From the NCBI GenBank assembly GCA_964392985.1, contig CAYMSF010000005.1, positions 31,911-95,910 on the forward strand: a stretch of 64,000 nt of DNA, given 5' to 3'. Within the stretch, counting starts at the first letter, position 1. Every line of letters starts with the position of its first letter. The stretch comes from CAYMSF01 sp964392985 (lineage in GTDB: Bacteria; Verrucomicrobiota; Lentisphaeria; Victivallales; Victivallaceae). Positions 8,922 to 17,542 of the stretch are shown here, piece after piece. A program made the position numbers and the translations under genes. The notes beneath the pieces were generated by a model. That model had not been told where the DNA came from and searched no databases. It saw nothing but the letters and a program-made list of their open reading frames with translations.

Positions 8922-10199
8922 CTAAATTTTAATTGCACCTTTTGCATCGCGGATATGTTTCCACATCGAACCGGCCATGCGGTCAATGCCGCTAACAATA
9001 TAGTTAATCAAACCCCGTTTTTCCTGCCCTGAATTATTGATGAGGCAGGCCAGTCCGAAACGAAGACCTCCCCAAATGTTGCTGTACCGCGGATCTTCAA
9101 TCCCGGTTACAGCGCCGGCGGCTTCAAATGGTTGACCTATTCTGACTGGAAAATCGAATGTGGTACGAAAAATTTCCGCAGTTCTGGGGAATAAGGCCGC
9201 GCCGCCGGAAATAATTCCGCCCGCCCCGAGATTATTCATAATTGCCAAATCTTTAATTTTCTGATGAATTATTTGGAAAGTCTCTTTTAACCTTAGATCA
9301 ATTATTTTTTCAATTGACGACATCGGGATTTTGCGAATATTCCCGATATTGGTTCTTAATTCTATAGAACCATGACGTTCTTTGATATGATTAGCAATAC
9401 TGCCGTCGAAGAGCATTTTCCGGCAGTTGGAAATTGGCAGATCCAATCCAATGGATAAGTCGTTGGCGACATGGTCAAAACCGATAGGAATGACACCGCT
9501 GGCCAGTGCTCCTTGATTAAAAATGGCGATGTATTCTGTTGTTCCAGCACCCATGTCAACCAGCAACACTCCCTGTTCCTGTTCTTCATCTGTTAAAACG
9601 CCGTAGGCAACAGACAGCCCGCTGAAGACCATTTCGAGATCATTATCAAAACCGGCATCACGCATAACCACTTTAAAATTGCTGAGCCGATTGCTGTCAC
9701 CATGGATTATATGGACAACCGCTTCCATTTTATTGGCTATGAGATCTACGGGATTCCTCACTCTAGTAGCGCTATCAATCATGAAATAAGATGGAATCGT
9801 ATTGATTTTTACCCGTTCAATCGGTAGTTGCGTTATCATCGCATTATTCTCGGCTTCGGCAAGTTCATCAACAGTTATCCGACGGTCTTCGGAATTGATA
9901 AAGACGGTACCAACACCTTGATGAGAACTTATATTTGAACTGGTAATCGTCATTACGATTATATCACTGTTGTTTATCTGCCGGTGGCAGGATTTATCGG
10001 CTTCAGCCAGGACATTAATTAGAATATCCGTTGCCTTTTGCATGTCGCAAATTTCACCTTTGCATACGGAATTGTCGGACGGTGACTCGGCACGTCCTAT
10101 TACTGTTAGCTTACCATCGGTATTACTCTCCCCGACTAAAACACATATTTTTGAAGTCCCTATTTCTACCGCGGTAATAATTTTTTTATGCTGAAACAT
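8922..10199 (-). CDS. ftsA: Cell division protein FtsA
   Basis: A 425-residue actin-like protein that tethers FtsZ to the membrane. Phosphate-binding motifs of the actin fold are visible: AVEIGTSKICVLVGE near the N-terminus, LVDMGAGTTEYIAIF in the middle and GGIISGGAALFP later. The C-terminus (GSMWKHIRDAKGAIKI) is an amphipathic helix as expected for the membrane anchor. The ATG at 10199 is preferred, with GGGG about 9 bases upstream; an in-frame TTG lies 18 bases earlier. It is followed by ftsZ after 7 bp. No ftsQ or mur gene is adjacent, so the usual division cluster is broken up here. Confidence 0.92.
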   Translation of the reverse strand: MFQHKKIITAVEIGTSKICVLVGESNTDGKLTVIGRAESPSDNSVCKGEICDMQKATDILINVLAEADKSCHRQINNSDIIVMTITSSNISSHQGVGTVFINSEDRRITVDELAEAENNAMITQLPIERVKINTIPSYFMIDSATRVRNPVDLIANKMEAVVHIIHGDSNRLSNFKVVMRDAGFDNDLEMVFSGLSVAYGVLTDEEQEQGVLLVDMGAGTTEYIAIFNQGALASGVIPIGFDHVANDLSIGLDLPISNCRKMLFDGSIANHIKERHGSIELRTNIGNIRKIPMSSIEKIIDLRLKETFQIIHQKIKDLAIMNNLGAGGIISGGAALFPRTAEIFRTTFDFPVRIGQPFEAAGAVTGIEDPRYSNIWGGLRFGLACLINNSGQEKRGLINYIVSGIDRMAGSMWKHIRDAKGAIKI

Positions 10200-10401
10200 T
10201 ACTAATGCCCCATTCAAAACATATTGTTAAAATACTGGCTATACATTGCACAATCTGAGATTATGATAAACAATGGCATCTACACTGAAACAAAAATATG
10301 TCAAAACGACAAAAATGCTAATCAGTTTACAAAAAAAAATGCTTATTTTATAAATTGATACCGCATTTTGTCGTAATCGAAAGGATTATGCACTGAGAGG
10401 T

Positions 10402-10690
10402 TATACTCTATAAGATTGAAATTTTTAAATAGATTGCGAGACAAGCGTCTTACAGTCGTCTTTATCTCATTACAGTTCGGCTTTTTTAATCCCGACGGGA
10501 TAACACGTTTATAGTAAAATCAATCAAATCCACCTGCGACCATTTCAGGGTCGAACAATCCGCGGTATTTCGTACTATAAACGTTTGATGCCGCCGGCAT
10601 CATCTAAAATTTATAATCAGCCATTACATAAAAATCCAATCCACAATCCTACTCGTCTAATTAAAAATTTCAACCTTTTATAGAGTATAG
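10402..10690. mobile_element. MITE-like element with terminal and nested inverted repeats
   Basis: The 530-base gap 10200-10729 holds no gene but a structured element. Its ends are inverted copies of one sequence: TATACTCTATAAGATTGAAA (10402 onward, plus strand) and TATACTCTATAAAAGGTTGA (read on the minus strand from 10689), with similarity for about 33 bases. Inside lies a second inverted repeat, CGTTTATAGTA (10506-10516) with TACTATAAACG (10573-10583), and three compact hairpins: ATCCC-gac-GGGAT (10489-10501), CGACC/GGTCG (10537-10553) and GATGCC-gcc-GGCATC (10587-10601). The right end recurs at 63207-63260 including AGACGAGTAGGATTGTGGAT. It carries no coding sequence. It could be a non-autonomous transposable element or a structured RNA bounded by repeats; no target duplication could be fixed. 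Confidence 0.55.
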
Positions 10691-10729
10691 TATAAAATTA
10701 TGTGACTGAAAAGTAAAGTATATTCAAGT

Positions 10730-11491
10730 CTACCAATTTAACTCTTGATCCTGTGATAGGTTTTCAACCCGTTCATTAATTATTTTATCGGCATTATTTT
10801 TCCGCATTTCATAAACTTGTCTTAACGCTTTCACCCGTTTCTCCAGATCTTCGAGGTTTGCTCTGGATTGTTCCTGTCTGGCATAAAACTCTTTTGCTGT
10901 CTGCTCTTTAAGTTGTGTCTGATATTTAATTTTCTCATCCGGTGTCTGAGCCTTTTTCATCTTGGTCAGTGTCTCATTAAAGGCTGGAGAACCATCACGT
11001 TCCTGTTTTCTGTAATCAATTACTTTCTCGCGTATTTCCTTGCGGAATTTTTCCGGGTCGTTCTTGTATAGTTCATACATTTTCTTTTTTTCTTCAGGAG
11101 AAAGTGACTGGAAAAACTTTTTTACTGGCGGGTAATCCAGTTCTTTTCCAGTGAAGTTGCTCTTATTGTCTTTTCTGTTTTGCCTGCCTGGATTATCGTT
11201 GATATTTGATTTGGAGTCAGCAACATTTTCTTTTATTGCGGTCTTCATTTCATTGTAATTTCTGTTCCCGCCCTTATTGCCAAAAGGACGATCACCTTTT
11301 TTTTTGTTTTCCTGCCGCAAATCATTCTTCCCGTCTTTGTTCTTATTTGCGTCGGTAATAGTGGAAGAATTGTTTGACGCCGCTGAAATGGCAGTATTTC
11401 CGTTAGAAGTGACGGTGGAATCTTCGGACCAAATCGTGCCGGCATGCAATGCAACGATCGCAAATACCAATACGCCTAAATGCTTTTTCAT
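10730..11491 (-). CDS. Secreted, charged helical protein in an ECF sigma operon
   Basis: A 253-residue protein starting MKKHLGVLVFAIVALHAG, a signal peptide; the GGAGG ribosome binding site 8 bases upstream fixes this start rather than an earlier in-frame one. The mature part begins with a low-complexity Asn/Lys/Gly/Asp-rich region (to about residue 115), then a helical region with SLSPEEKKKMYELY and many Lys/Glu/Arg residues. The helical part recalls periplasmic sensors of the CpxP/CnrX/heavy-metal-resistor type, but no exact LTXXQ motif is present. It starts 4 bp after the anti-sigma gene, so it probably senses or modulates the same envelope pathway. This role is inference. Confidence 0.55.
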   Translation of the reverse strand: MKKHLGVLVFAIVALHAGTIWSEDSTVTSNGNTAISAASNNSSTITDANKNKDGKNDLRQENKKKGDRPFGNKGGNRNYNEMKTAIKENVADSKSNINDNPGRQNRKDNKSNFTGKELDYPPVKKFFQSLSPEEKKKMYELYKNDPEKFRKEIREKVIDYRKQERDGSPAFNETLTKMKKAQTPDEKIKYQTQLKEQTAKEFYARQEQSRANLEDLEKRVKALRQVYEMRKNNADKIINERVENLSQDQELNW

Positions 11492-11495
11492 ATTA

Positions 11496-11987
11496 TCAAA
11501 CCTCCGGTGTTGATATTTCGGAATTAACAACAATTGCCGCATCGCTGAACCTTTTTTCCGGCACATTGTAAATGTAATTATGGCTGACTTCCGCCGCCGC
11601 CGAAGTTTCAATGGTTGCAGACTCGAACTTTGACCAATCCCATGACTTGACTATTGCCGGGACTCCAGCCTTTTCAGTTTGAATCGGGTACATGGTTACA
11701 GAATAGGCGGCAGCGATTGAAGCAGACGCCGCACTGTAATAAAGCAGACGGCGGAATAAGGTAATACGCTGTTTGCGTTTTTTGTAAATGTCATGAGACG
11801 CATTTATAATCCTGTAATCCAACGCGGGTGTTGGGGTACATACTGTCTTAACCTCACGCCAATTTTGCCACTGACTGGCAACTTCGGCACAATCACTGCA
11901 ACTTTTACAATGGACGTTTACGGATTCAGGGTAATATTCGTCTGTTGACAGAATAATTGACTGAATTTTTTTGCACTCTTGTTTCAT
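11496..11987 (-). CDS. Anti-sigma factor with ZAS zinc motif and one membrane segment
   Basis: A 163-residue protein. The N-terminal part carries H26-x3-C30-x2-C33 (in VHCKSCSDCAEV), the zinc-binding anti-sigma (ZAS) motif. A hydrophobic segment lies at about residues 84-103 (LLYYSAASASIAAAYSVTMY), which would place the N-terminus in the cytosol and the last 60 residues outside. It overlaps the ECF sigma gene by 4 bp (ATGA), the standard arrangement for a sigma/anti-sigma pair. It is inferred to hold the sigma factor inactive until a redox or envelope signal is received. Confidence 0.75.
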   Translation of the reverse strand: MKQECKKIQSIILSTDEYYPESVNVHCKSCSDCAEVASQWQNWREVKTVCTPTPALDYRIINASHDIYKKRKQRITLFRRLLYYSAASASIAAAYSVTMYPIQTEKAGVPAIVKSWDWSKFESATIETSAAAEVSHNYIYNVPEKRFSDAAIVVNSEISTPEV

Positions 11988-12577
11988 TTTATCATTCCTT
12001 CTTCAGTAGCGTGTTCAGTAAGGTGTTTTTTAATATTTTTAATGGCATATTGCATTCTTGCCAACACTGTATTGATTGAACTTTTTTGTATAATTGCGAT
12101 TTCCTTAAAGCTGATTTTATTCTGTCGCATTATAAAAACCTCTCTCTGCTCATCCTGCAATGTCTTTATGGCATCGCTAATCGAAAGTCGCATCCGCGAC
12201 TCATCCATATCTTCCCAGTGTTGAGATGAATTGTCTGCAATGTCCGGGGCATCTTCATCATCCAGTGAAATCGAATTCTTGAACTTTTTATTCCGTCTGA
12301 AGTGATCAATAGCCAGATTATGTGCTATTCTGGTCATCCATGCCCGGAATTTGTTACTGCACTGGTAATCGGACATTTTCTCTATAACTTTTATCCAGGT
12401 TTGCTGGAATATATCATCAACTACGCCGTGCTGCATCGGCAACATCATATTCAAGTATCCGTACAGCACACACTTATAACGACTATAGAGCAATTCAAAA
12501 TCCCCATGGTTACCTCTAAGGTAACCGTCAATCAATTCCTTATCAGTTTTTTCACTGTTGCCTATTGTATTGCTCAT
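11984..12577 (-). CDS. ECF-family RNA polymerase sigma factor
   Basis: A 197-residue sigma70-family protein with region 2 (DFELLYSRY, DIFQQTWIKV, FRAWMTRIAHNLAIDHFRRN) and region 4 (LQDEQREVFIMRQNKISFKEIA, then INTVLARMQYAIKNIKKHL, the -35-recognition helix-turn-helix). There is no region 3, as in extracytoplasmic-function factors. Its stop overlaps the anti-sigma start. The Nudix gene ends 19 bases upstream on the same strand, so transcription may begin before that gene. The target promoter is unknown. Confidence 0.9.
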   Translation of the reverse strand: MSNTIGNSEKTDKELIDGYLRGNHGDFELLYSRYKCVLYGYLNMMLPMQHGVVDDIFQQTWIKVIEKMSDYQCSNKFRAWMTRIAHNLAIDHFRRNKKFKNSISLDDEDAPDIADNSSQHWEDMDESRMRLSISDAIKTLQDEQREVFIMRQNKISFKEIAIIQKSSINTVLARMQYAIKNIKKHLTEHATEEGMIK

Positions 12578-12596
12578 AAATCTCTACATTTTACTA

Positions 12597-13013
12597 TTAA
12601 GAACGCACCATACTTGAATTTATTGCCACTTGTTTTAAAAAAATAGCAAAAGGTTTATCAGCGGGTAGCAAATTGACATCTTCCAACAGAGCCAACTCAA
12701 CCCACTGAATCAGTTGTCCCTCCTGCGGGGATGGTTTTTGCACAGAAGGCAATATCATGCATCGTAAAAAAAATAAGCGTACATGTTTGTCGGGATACTC
12801 GTATTCACATGAAAACATCCGGTCAAATACGGTTATTTGAATATCCAGTTCTTCCTTCAATTCACGCCGGATGCAATGTTCCGGAGTTTCACCCGGTTCT
12901 ATTTTTCCGCCCGGGAATTCCCATTTGATTAATGGCGGAGTACCGTGCAGGCGACTGGACAGCAATATCTTATTGTTACGTATTATTACTGCCGCATAGA
13001 CATCAATAAGCAT
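12597..13013 (-). CDS. MutT-like Nudix hydrolase (probable 8-oxo-dGTP diphosphatase)
   Basis: A 138-residue Nudix protein. The Nudix box is GGKIEPGETPEHC followed by IRRELKEELDI; the catalytic glutamates are present and the usual Gly near the end is Asp. FPGG and the nearby KWE match the MutT group that removes 8-oxo-dGTP from the nucleotide pool and prevents A-C transversions. A GAGAGG site precedes the ATG. It is upstream of and in line with the ECF sigma gene, so expression may be joined to that stress system. The exact substrate cannot be proven from sequence. Confidence 0.82.
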   Translation of the reverse strand: MLIDVYAAVIIRNNKILLSSRLHGTPPLIKWEFPGGKIEPGETPEHCIRRELKEELDIQITVFDRMFSCEYEYPDKHVRLFFLRCMILPSVQKPSPQEGQLIQWVELALLEDVNLLPADKPFAIFLKQVAINSSMVRS

Positions 13014-13266
13014 ATCCGGTATTCCTCTCAGATAATCTTATATTTATAAAGACAATAAAGGCTTAATATCTCATTAAGATTGCCTATTTCATCTGATTAG
13101 TCAAGAAAATAGTGGTATGATTATTGATATTTATACTTTAAAGACTAAATTTACGGGTGATACTTTTACATAATATTTCGGGGTGGAGAGACTCTCTGTC
13201 CTTTAATAATAAAAATCATATTTACTTTCAATATATTTATGAAATACAAAACTAAAGGGAAAAGTA

Positions 13267-13494
13267 ATGCCAATATACGAGTATAAATGTTTAAAATGTG
13301 CCAATCAATTTGAAGTTCTGGTCAGAAATCAGCAGCAAAAACCGCAATGCAGCAAATGTGGCGGCAAAAATATAGAACGCAAACTCTCCATGTTTGCCAG
13401 AACTGTTTCAGATACTAAAGCATGCCCGGCCAAACAAAGTTGTCCGGAGGCGAATACGCATAAATGTTCCGGCGGTTGTTGCGGCTTCAAATGA
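13267..13494 (+). CDS. FmdB-family zinc-ribbon protein
   Basis: A 75-residue protein with the FmdB start MPIYEYKCLKCANQFEV and the four-cysteine zinc ribbon CLKC...CSKCGG. The C-terminus is unusually rich in Cys (CPAKQSCPE, HKCSGGCCGFK), with nine or more cysteines overall, which may bind additional metal. The family is named after a putative regulator of formamidase genes, but its general role is unsettled. GGGAAAAG precedes the ATG. It is 31 bp before rsmA and may be co-transcribed with it. Confidence 0.85.
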   Translation: MPIYEYKCLKCANQFEVLVRNQQQKPQCSKCGGKNIERKLSMFARTVSDTKACPAKQSCPEANTHKCSGGCCGFK

Positions 13495-13525
13495 TAAATA
13501 AGGTTATCTTACCTCTGGTACGGCA

Positions 13526-14356
13526 ATGAACAAAAATGAACTGTACGATGCGTTGCAATCTATGGATTTGCACCCCGGAAAAATGCTGGGGCAGAATTTT
13601 CTGGTTGACGGCAATTTGCTCGATTACATTTTGCGTACCGCAAATATTAATCCGGGTGATGTGGTCTTGGAAGTTGGTCCCGGTCTTGGAGTTTTGACCC
13701 GGGGATTATTGAATGCCGGCGCTAAAGTTTTTGCCATTGAATTTGACCATCGGCTGTGTGATTATTTGCGGCGTGAAATAGTGAATGAATACGATAAACT
13801 GCAATTGGTCGAAGCCGATGCATGCAAGGTGGACTATGCCAGTTTGCTTGACGGGGTTGCCAGTTATCAAGCTATCGCGAATCTGCCTTATTCCATCAGC
13901 AGCATTTTTATTGCTAAAATGCTGGAATTGAATTTTCCCCCGCAACGCATGATCTTCATGTTGCAGAAAGAAATGGCCATGCGTCTTACCGCAAAGACGA
14001 ACACTTCTGAGTATGGTTCATTATCGGTGCGAACCCAATTTCTTTATGAAGTGAAAATTCTGCGTTTAGTACCGCCGCAGGTCTTTTTCCCGCAACCGGA
14101 AATCGATTCTGCAATAGTACAATTTAAATTAAGAAACACTATACCTGATTTATTGCATAGAAAACAAGCCGGGGAGTTGACTAGAGTTGTTTTTGCACAA
14201 AAAAGGAAGCAGATATTCAAGCCTCTGCTGATGAAATACAGTGAGGCTAAGGTGCTTTCGGCATTAACACAACTTGAAATTGCCAGAACCGCCAGACCAG
14301 CGGAAATTTCTCCGGAAAAATATCTGACCATGTCCCAACTGTTGCAAAACGGATGA
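13526..14356 (+). CDS. rsmA: 16S rRNA (adenine1518/1519-N6) dimethyltransferase
   Basis: A 276-residue KsgA/RsmA protein that dimethylates two adjacent adenines in helix 45 of 16S rRNA. Motifs: GQNFLVDGNLLDYI for RNA/SAM entry, VLEVGPGLGVLTRGL for SAM binding, AIEFDHRLCDYL, and the catalytic NLPYSISSIF. The C-terminal helical domain (FFPQPEIDSAIVQF, VVFAQKRKQIFK) is complete. The ribosome binding site is weak. Its stop overlaps the start of the following glycosyltransferase (ATGA). Confidence 0.95.
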   Translation: MNKNELYDALQSMDLHPGKMLGQNFLVDGNLLDYILRTANINPGDVVLEVGPGLGVLTRGLLNAGAKVFAIEFDHRLCDYLRREIVNEYDKLQLVEADACKVDYASLLDGVASYQAIANLPYSISSIFIAKMLELNFPPQRMIFMLQKEMAMRLTAKTNTSEYGSLSVRTQFLYEVKILRLVPPQVFFPQPEIDSAIVQFKLRNTIPDLLHRKQAGELTRVVFAQKRKQIFKPLLMKYSEAKVLSALTQLEIARTARPAEISPEKYLTMSQLLQNG

Positions 14357-15648
14357 ATCGCGAAAATAAAATAAATAAATATTTGGCTAAAATAAAACGG
14401 CATAATGCAATTGAGCCGTCCCCGTCCCGTTCCTATCGTCATGTCATTGTCATTCCGGCTTTGGCCGAGTCCAAGTCACTTCCATCAACGTTATTATCTT
14501 TACATCAGGCATTGCTGAAATATCCTGACTCATCCGTTATGGTACTTGTTGTTATTAATAATTCTGAAAAAACAGTTAAAGATATGAAGGAAGACAATCA
14601 GATGCTGTTGCAACAATTCAGAGGTGGCTCTCCCGATTACTGTTCAGGTCTGCAACCGGGAACTAACCTTTTCTGGATTGATGCCGCATCACCCGGACTG
14701 GAAATTTCTCTTGAAGGTGGCGTTGGCGAAGCCAGAAAAATCGGATTAGATGCTGCTTTAGCCTGCATTCCATTTTCAACAGACAATCCGACATCTTTAT
14801 TATTTTCTTTGGATAGCGATACATTAGTTGAACCTGATTATATTTATGCTGCAGAACATTACTTCAGTCGTAATCCGGAATTGACGGGAGCTGTATTTCG
14901 ATTTGAACATCAACCCGACTCTGATGGACTTGTAAATCAGGCTATCATTGATTATGAACTTTATATGCGGTATTATGTGATGGGCCTTGCGTTTGCCGGG
15001 TCACCATATTCTTATCATTCTTTGGGATCAGCGATTGTTTGCCCTGCCTCGGCTTACATCAAAGCGGGGGGGATGCGGGAAAGAAACGGGGGAGAAGATT
15101 TCTATTTTATGCAGGCTTTGCGAAAAACCGGCAGTGTCGGGCAAATCAAGACATCAATCGTATATCCGGCCTCAAGGCCGTCCAACCGTGTGCCATTTGG
15201 CACTGGTCCAAGAATAAATGATATAATTGAAGGGAAAATGATTCTTCTCCATCATCCGGAAATATTTATGATTCTAAAGCAACTTTATACGCGGGTGAAT
15301 AAGGCATTCAAAGATCAGAATATCTCCAATCTGGATGTAATTCTGGAAGGTTGCGGAAGTCCGGAATTATCCGGTTTCCTAAAGATTAATTGTTTCAGTA
15401 AAAACTGGCAATCAATATGCCGCAATCATCGTGATTCGAGCCACAGAATGCATGAAGCATTCAATCATTGGTTTGACGCGTTCAGAATATTGAAATTTGT
15501 TCATTATTGTGAACAAAACGCGATAAAATTCCCCCGTTTACAGATTATTGAAGGATTTGCTATGCTTTCAAAAGCTAACGGTTTTCTTATTCCTGAAGAT
15601 GCGCGATGTTCTAGCGACAAACTGTTGAAATATATAAGAGAAAATTAG
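14353..15648 (+). CDS. Glycosyltransferase family 2-like protein
   Basis: A 431-residue protein with a GT-A-like core: HVIVIPALAESKSLPSTLLS at the N-terminus, GGVGEARKIGLDAALA, then the metal-binding SLDSDTLVEPDYI, and GGEDFYFMQAL, which resembles the acceptor-site E/D-D motif. There is no membrane segment. The central block (LGSAIVCPASAYIKAGGM) is typical of GT2 enzymes that check a template residue. The donor and acceptor are unknown. Translation is coupled to rsmA by a 4-bp overlap, which is odd for a sugar transferase; about 260 bases follow before pyrG. Confidence 0.65.
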   Translation: MNRENKINKYLAKIKRHNAIEPSPSRSYRHVIVIPALAESKSLPSTLLSLHQALLKYPDSSVMVLVVINNSEKTVKDMKEDNQMLLQQFRGGSPDYCSGLQPGTNLFWIDAASPGLEISLEGGVGEARKIGLDAALACIPFSTDNPTSLLFSLDSDTLVEPDYIYAAEHYFSRNPELTGAVFRFEHQPDSDGLVNQAIIDYELYMRYYVMGLAFAGSPYSYHSLGSAIVCPASAYIKAGGMRERNGGEDFYFMQALRKTGSVGQIKTSIVYPASRPSNRVPFGTGPRINDIIEGKMILLHHPEIFMILKQLYTRVNKAFKDQNISNLDVILEGCGSPELSGFLKINCFSKNWQSICRNHRDSSHRMHEAFNHWFDAFRILKFVHYCEQNAIKFPRLQIIEGFAMLSKANGFLIPEDARCSSDKLLKYIREN

Positions 15649-15872
15649 TTTTAGATTATGTCTTTAGTTTTACAACACCGTGACTTCTTTGCGCGGCATG
15701 AGCATGTTTGGTTTTTAAGTTTGTTGAGTTGGCAACGATTAATCATTTTTTTTATTTTTTTAGCTTGAAAAAGTGTATAATCGGGGTAATATTTAAGTCC
15801 GTTCTGAAACTCTTTCCGTTAAACCCATCAGAGCAATCCTGGTGTGTTTTTTTGTTAAAATTTTATTAAGAT

Positions 15873-15890
15873 GAACCGTGTTACCGGTTC
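15873..15890 (+). promoter_or_regulatory. Hairpin in the pyrG leader
   Basis: GAACCG-tgttac-CGGTTC forms a 6-bp stem ending 18 bases before the pyrG ATG, next to the AGGA ribosome binding site at 15896. A TATAAT box lies at 15776-15781 further upstream without a good -35. The hairpin has no T-run, so it is not a terminator. It might influence translation of pyrG; this is inference. Confidence 0.25.
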
Positions 15891-15908
15891 AATTCAGGAA
15901 TATCAGTT

Positions 15909-17519
15909 ATGACAAAGCATATCTTCGTTACCGGCGGGGTGGTTTCATCTCTGGGCAAAGGAATAACAGCGGCGTCTCTTGCTATGTTATTAAAAAGTCG
16001 CGGTTACCGGGTTGCGATGCAGAAATTCGACCCGTATATCAATGTCGATCCCGGAACCATGTCTCCGTATCAACACGGCGAAGTATATGTTACTGAAGAC
16101 GGCGCAGAAACTGATTTAGACCTCGGGCATTACGAACGTTTCGCGGGAATTCAATGTTCTCGTGCCAGTAATTTCACGACAGGCAGAATTTACAGTACGG
16201 TTATCGCCAGAGAGAGGAAAGGCGAATATCTCGGTGGTACTGTTCAGGTCATTCCACACATCACTGACGAAATAAAACGTGCAGTTACCCTTTTGGAATC
16301 CCCCGAAACTGATATTGCAATTACCGAAATCGGCGGCACTGCCGGAGATATTGAATCATTGCCATTTCTCGAGGCCAGCCGTCAGTTTAAACATGAGTCC
16401 GGCAGCGGCAATACGATTTTTATTCATTTGACCTTAGTACCATATATTCGTGCAGCCGGTGAGATAAAAACCAAACCATCGCAACAATCAGTTGGCACGT
16501 TGCGTGAAATCGGTATTATGCCGGACATTTTAATCTGCCGTACAGAAAAACCTTTACAGGATGAGCATTTTGCGAAACTTTCGCTATTCTGTAATATTGC
16601 ACGGGAACTGGTAATTGAAGAGCAGGATGTGGCTACCTCAATTTATGAGGTTCCCGTTGAATTAGCCAATCAGAAACTTGATACCAAAGTTCTTAAGCTT
16701 TTGAATCTGCCGGAGCGTGATTTAAAAATTGACGGCTGGGAGAAGATGCTGGAAATTGTTAAGCGGCCGGACAAGAAATCGGTGAAAGTTGCAGTTGTCG
16801 GCAAATATATCAAGTTGAAGGATGCTTACAAAAGTATTTACGAAGCACTAAGTCATGCAGGTATTGCCAACAGCGTGAATGTTGAAATAAAAATGGTTGA
16901 AGCAGAGGAACTTCAAAATACCGCTGATTGCAGTTTGATTGAAGATGCTGATGCGATTCTTGTCCCCGGCGGCTTTGGCGACCGTGGTATTCCAGGCAAG
17001 ATTAAGGCAATTAAATATGCCAGAGAAAATGATATTCCCTTCCTCGGTATTTGTCTGGGGATGCAGTGTGCAGTAATTGAGTTCGCCCGCAATGTGCTTG
17101 GTATGAGTGATGCCGACAGTGCAGAATTTAACAGTAAAACTGCTCATCCCGTTATTGACTTGATGCTTTCACAGAAAAATGTAAGTGACAAGGGTGGCAC
17201 AATGCGGCTCGGAGCATATCCTTGCAAACTGAAATCCGGCAGTATGGCAGGTAAGGCATACGAATGCCAGGAAATTTCAGAACGACATCGCCATCGCTAT
17301 GAATTTAACAGCCTTTATCTTGACCAGTTTGAGAAGGGTGGCATGCTGTTTTCCGGCAAATCACCCGATGGATCATTGGTCGAAATCATTGAAAATCCCG
17401 CATTAAAATGGTTTGTTGCCTGTCAGTTCCATCCGGAGTTTAAATCCGGACCGTTGCAAGCGCATCCGTTATTCCGGGATTTTATTGGTTATGCGGTAAA
17501 AAATAAATTTAAAGATTAA
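15909..17519 (+). CDS. pyrG: CTP synthase
   Basis: A 536-residue enzyme that aminates UTP to CTP with glutamine and ATP. The N-terminal synthase domain has FVTGGVVSSLGKGITAASLA (ATP site), KFDPYINVDPGTMSPYQHGE and GGTAGDIESLPFLEASRQ. The C-terminal class I glutaminase domain has the nucleophile Cys in FLGICLGMQCAVIEFAR and the His/Glu pair in CQFHPEFKS. Length and motifs are standard. It is the first gene of an apparent run pyrG-carB-fumarase alpha-beta, with gaps of 23, 36 and 11 bp. Confidence 0.97.
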   Translation: MTKHIFVTGGVVSSLGKGITAASLAMLLKSRGYRVAMQKFDPYINVDPGTMSPYQHGEVYVTEDGAETDLDLGHYERFAGIQCSRASNFTTGRIYSTVIARERKGEYLGGTVQVIPHITDEIKRAVTLLESPETDIAITEIGGTAGDIESLPFLEASRQFKHESGSGNTIFIHLTLVPYIRAAGEIKTKPSQQSVGTLREIGIMPDILICRTEKPLQDEHFAKLSLFCNIARELVIEEQDVATSIYEVPVELANQKLDTKVLKLLNLPERDLKIDGWEKMLEIVKRPDKKSVKVAVVGKYIKLKDAYKSIYEALSHAGIANSVNVEIKMVEAEELQNTADCSLIEDADAILVPGGFGDRGIPGKIKAIKYARENDIPFLGICLGMQCAVIEFARNVLGMSDADSAEFNSKTAHPVIDLMLSQKNVSDKGGTMRLGAYPCKLKSGSMAGKAYECQEISERHRHRYEFNSLYLDQFEKGGMLFSGKSPDGSLVEIIENPALKWFVACQFHPEFKSGPLQAHPLFRDFIGYAVKNKFKD

Positions 17520-17542
17520 TATATAACCATAGGATTATAAAT

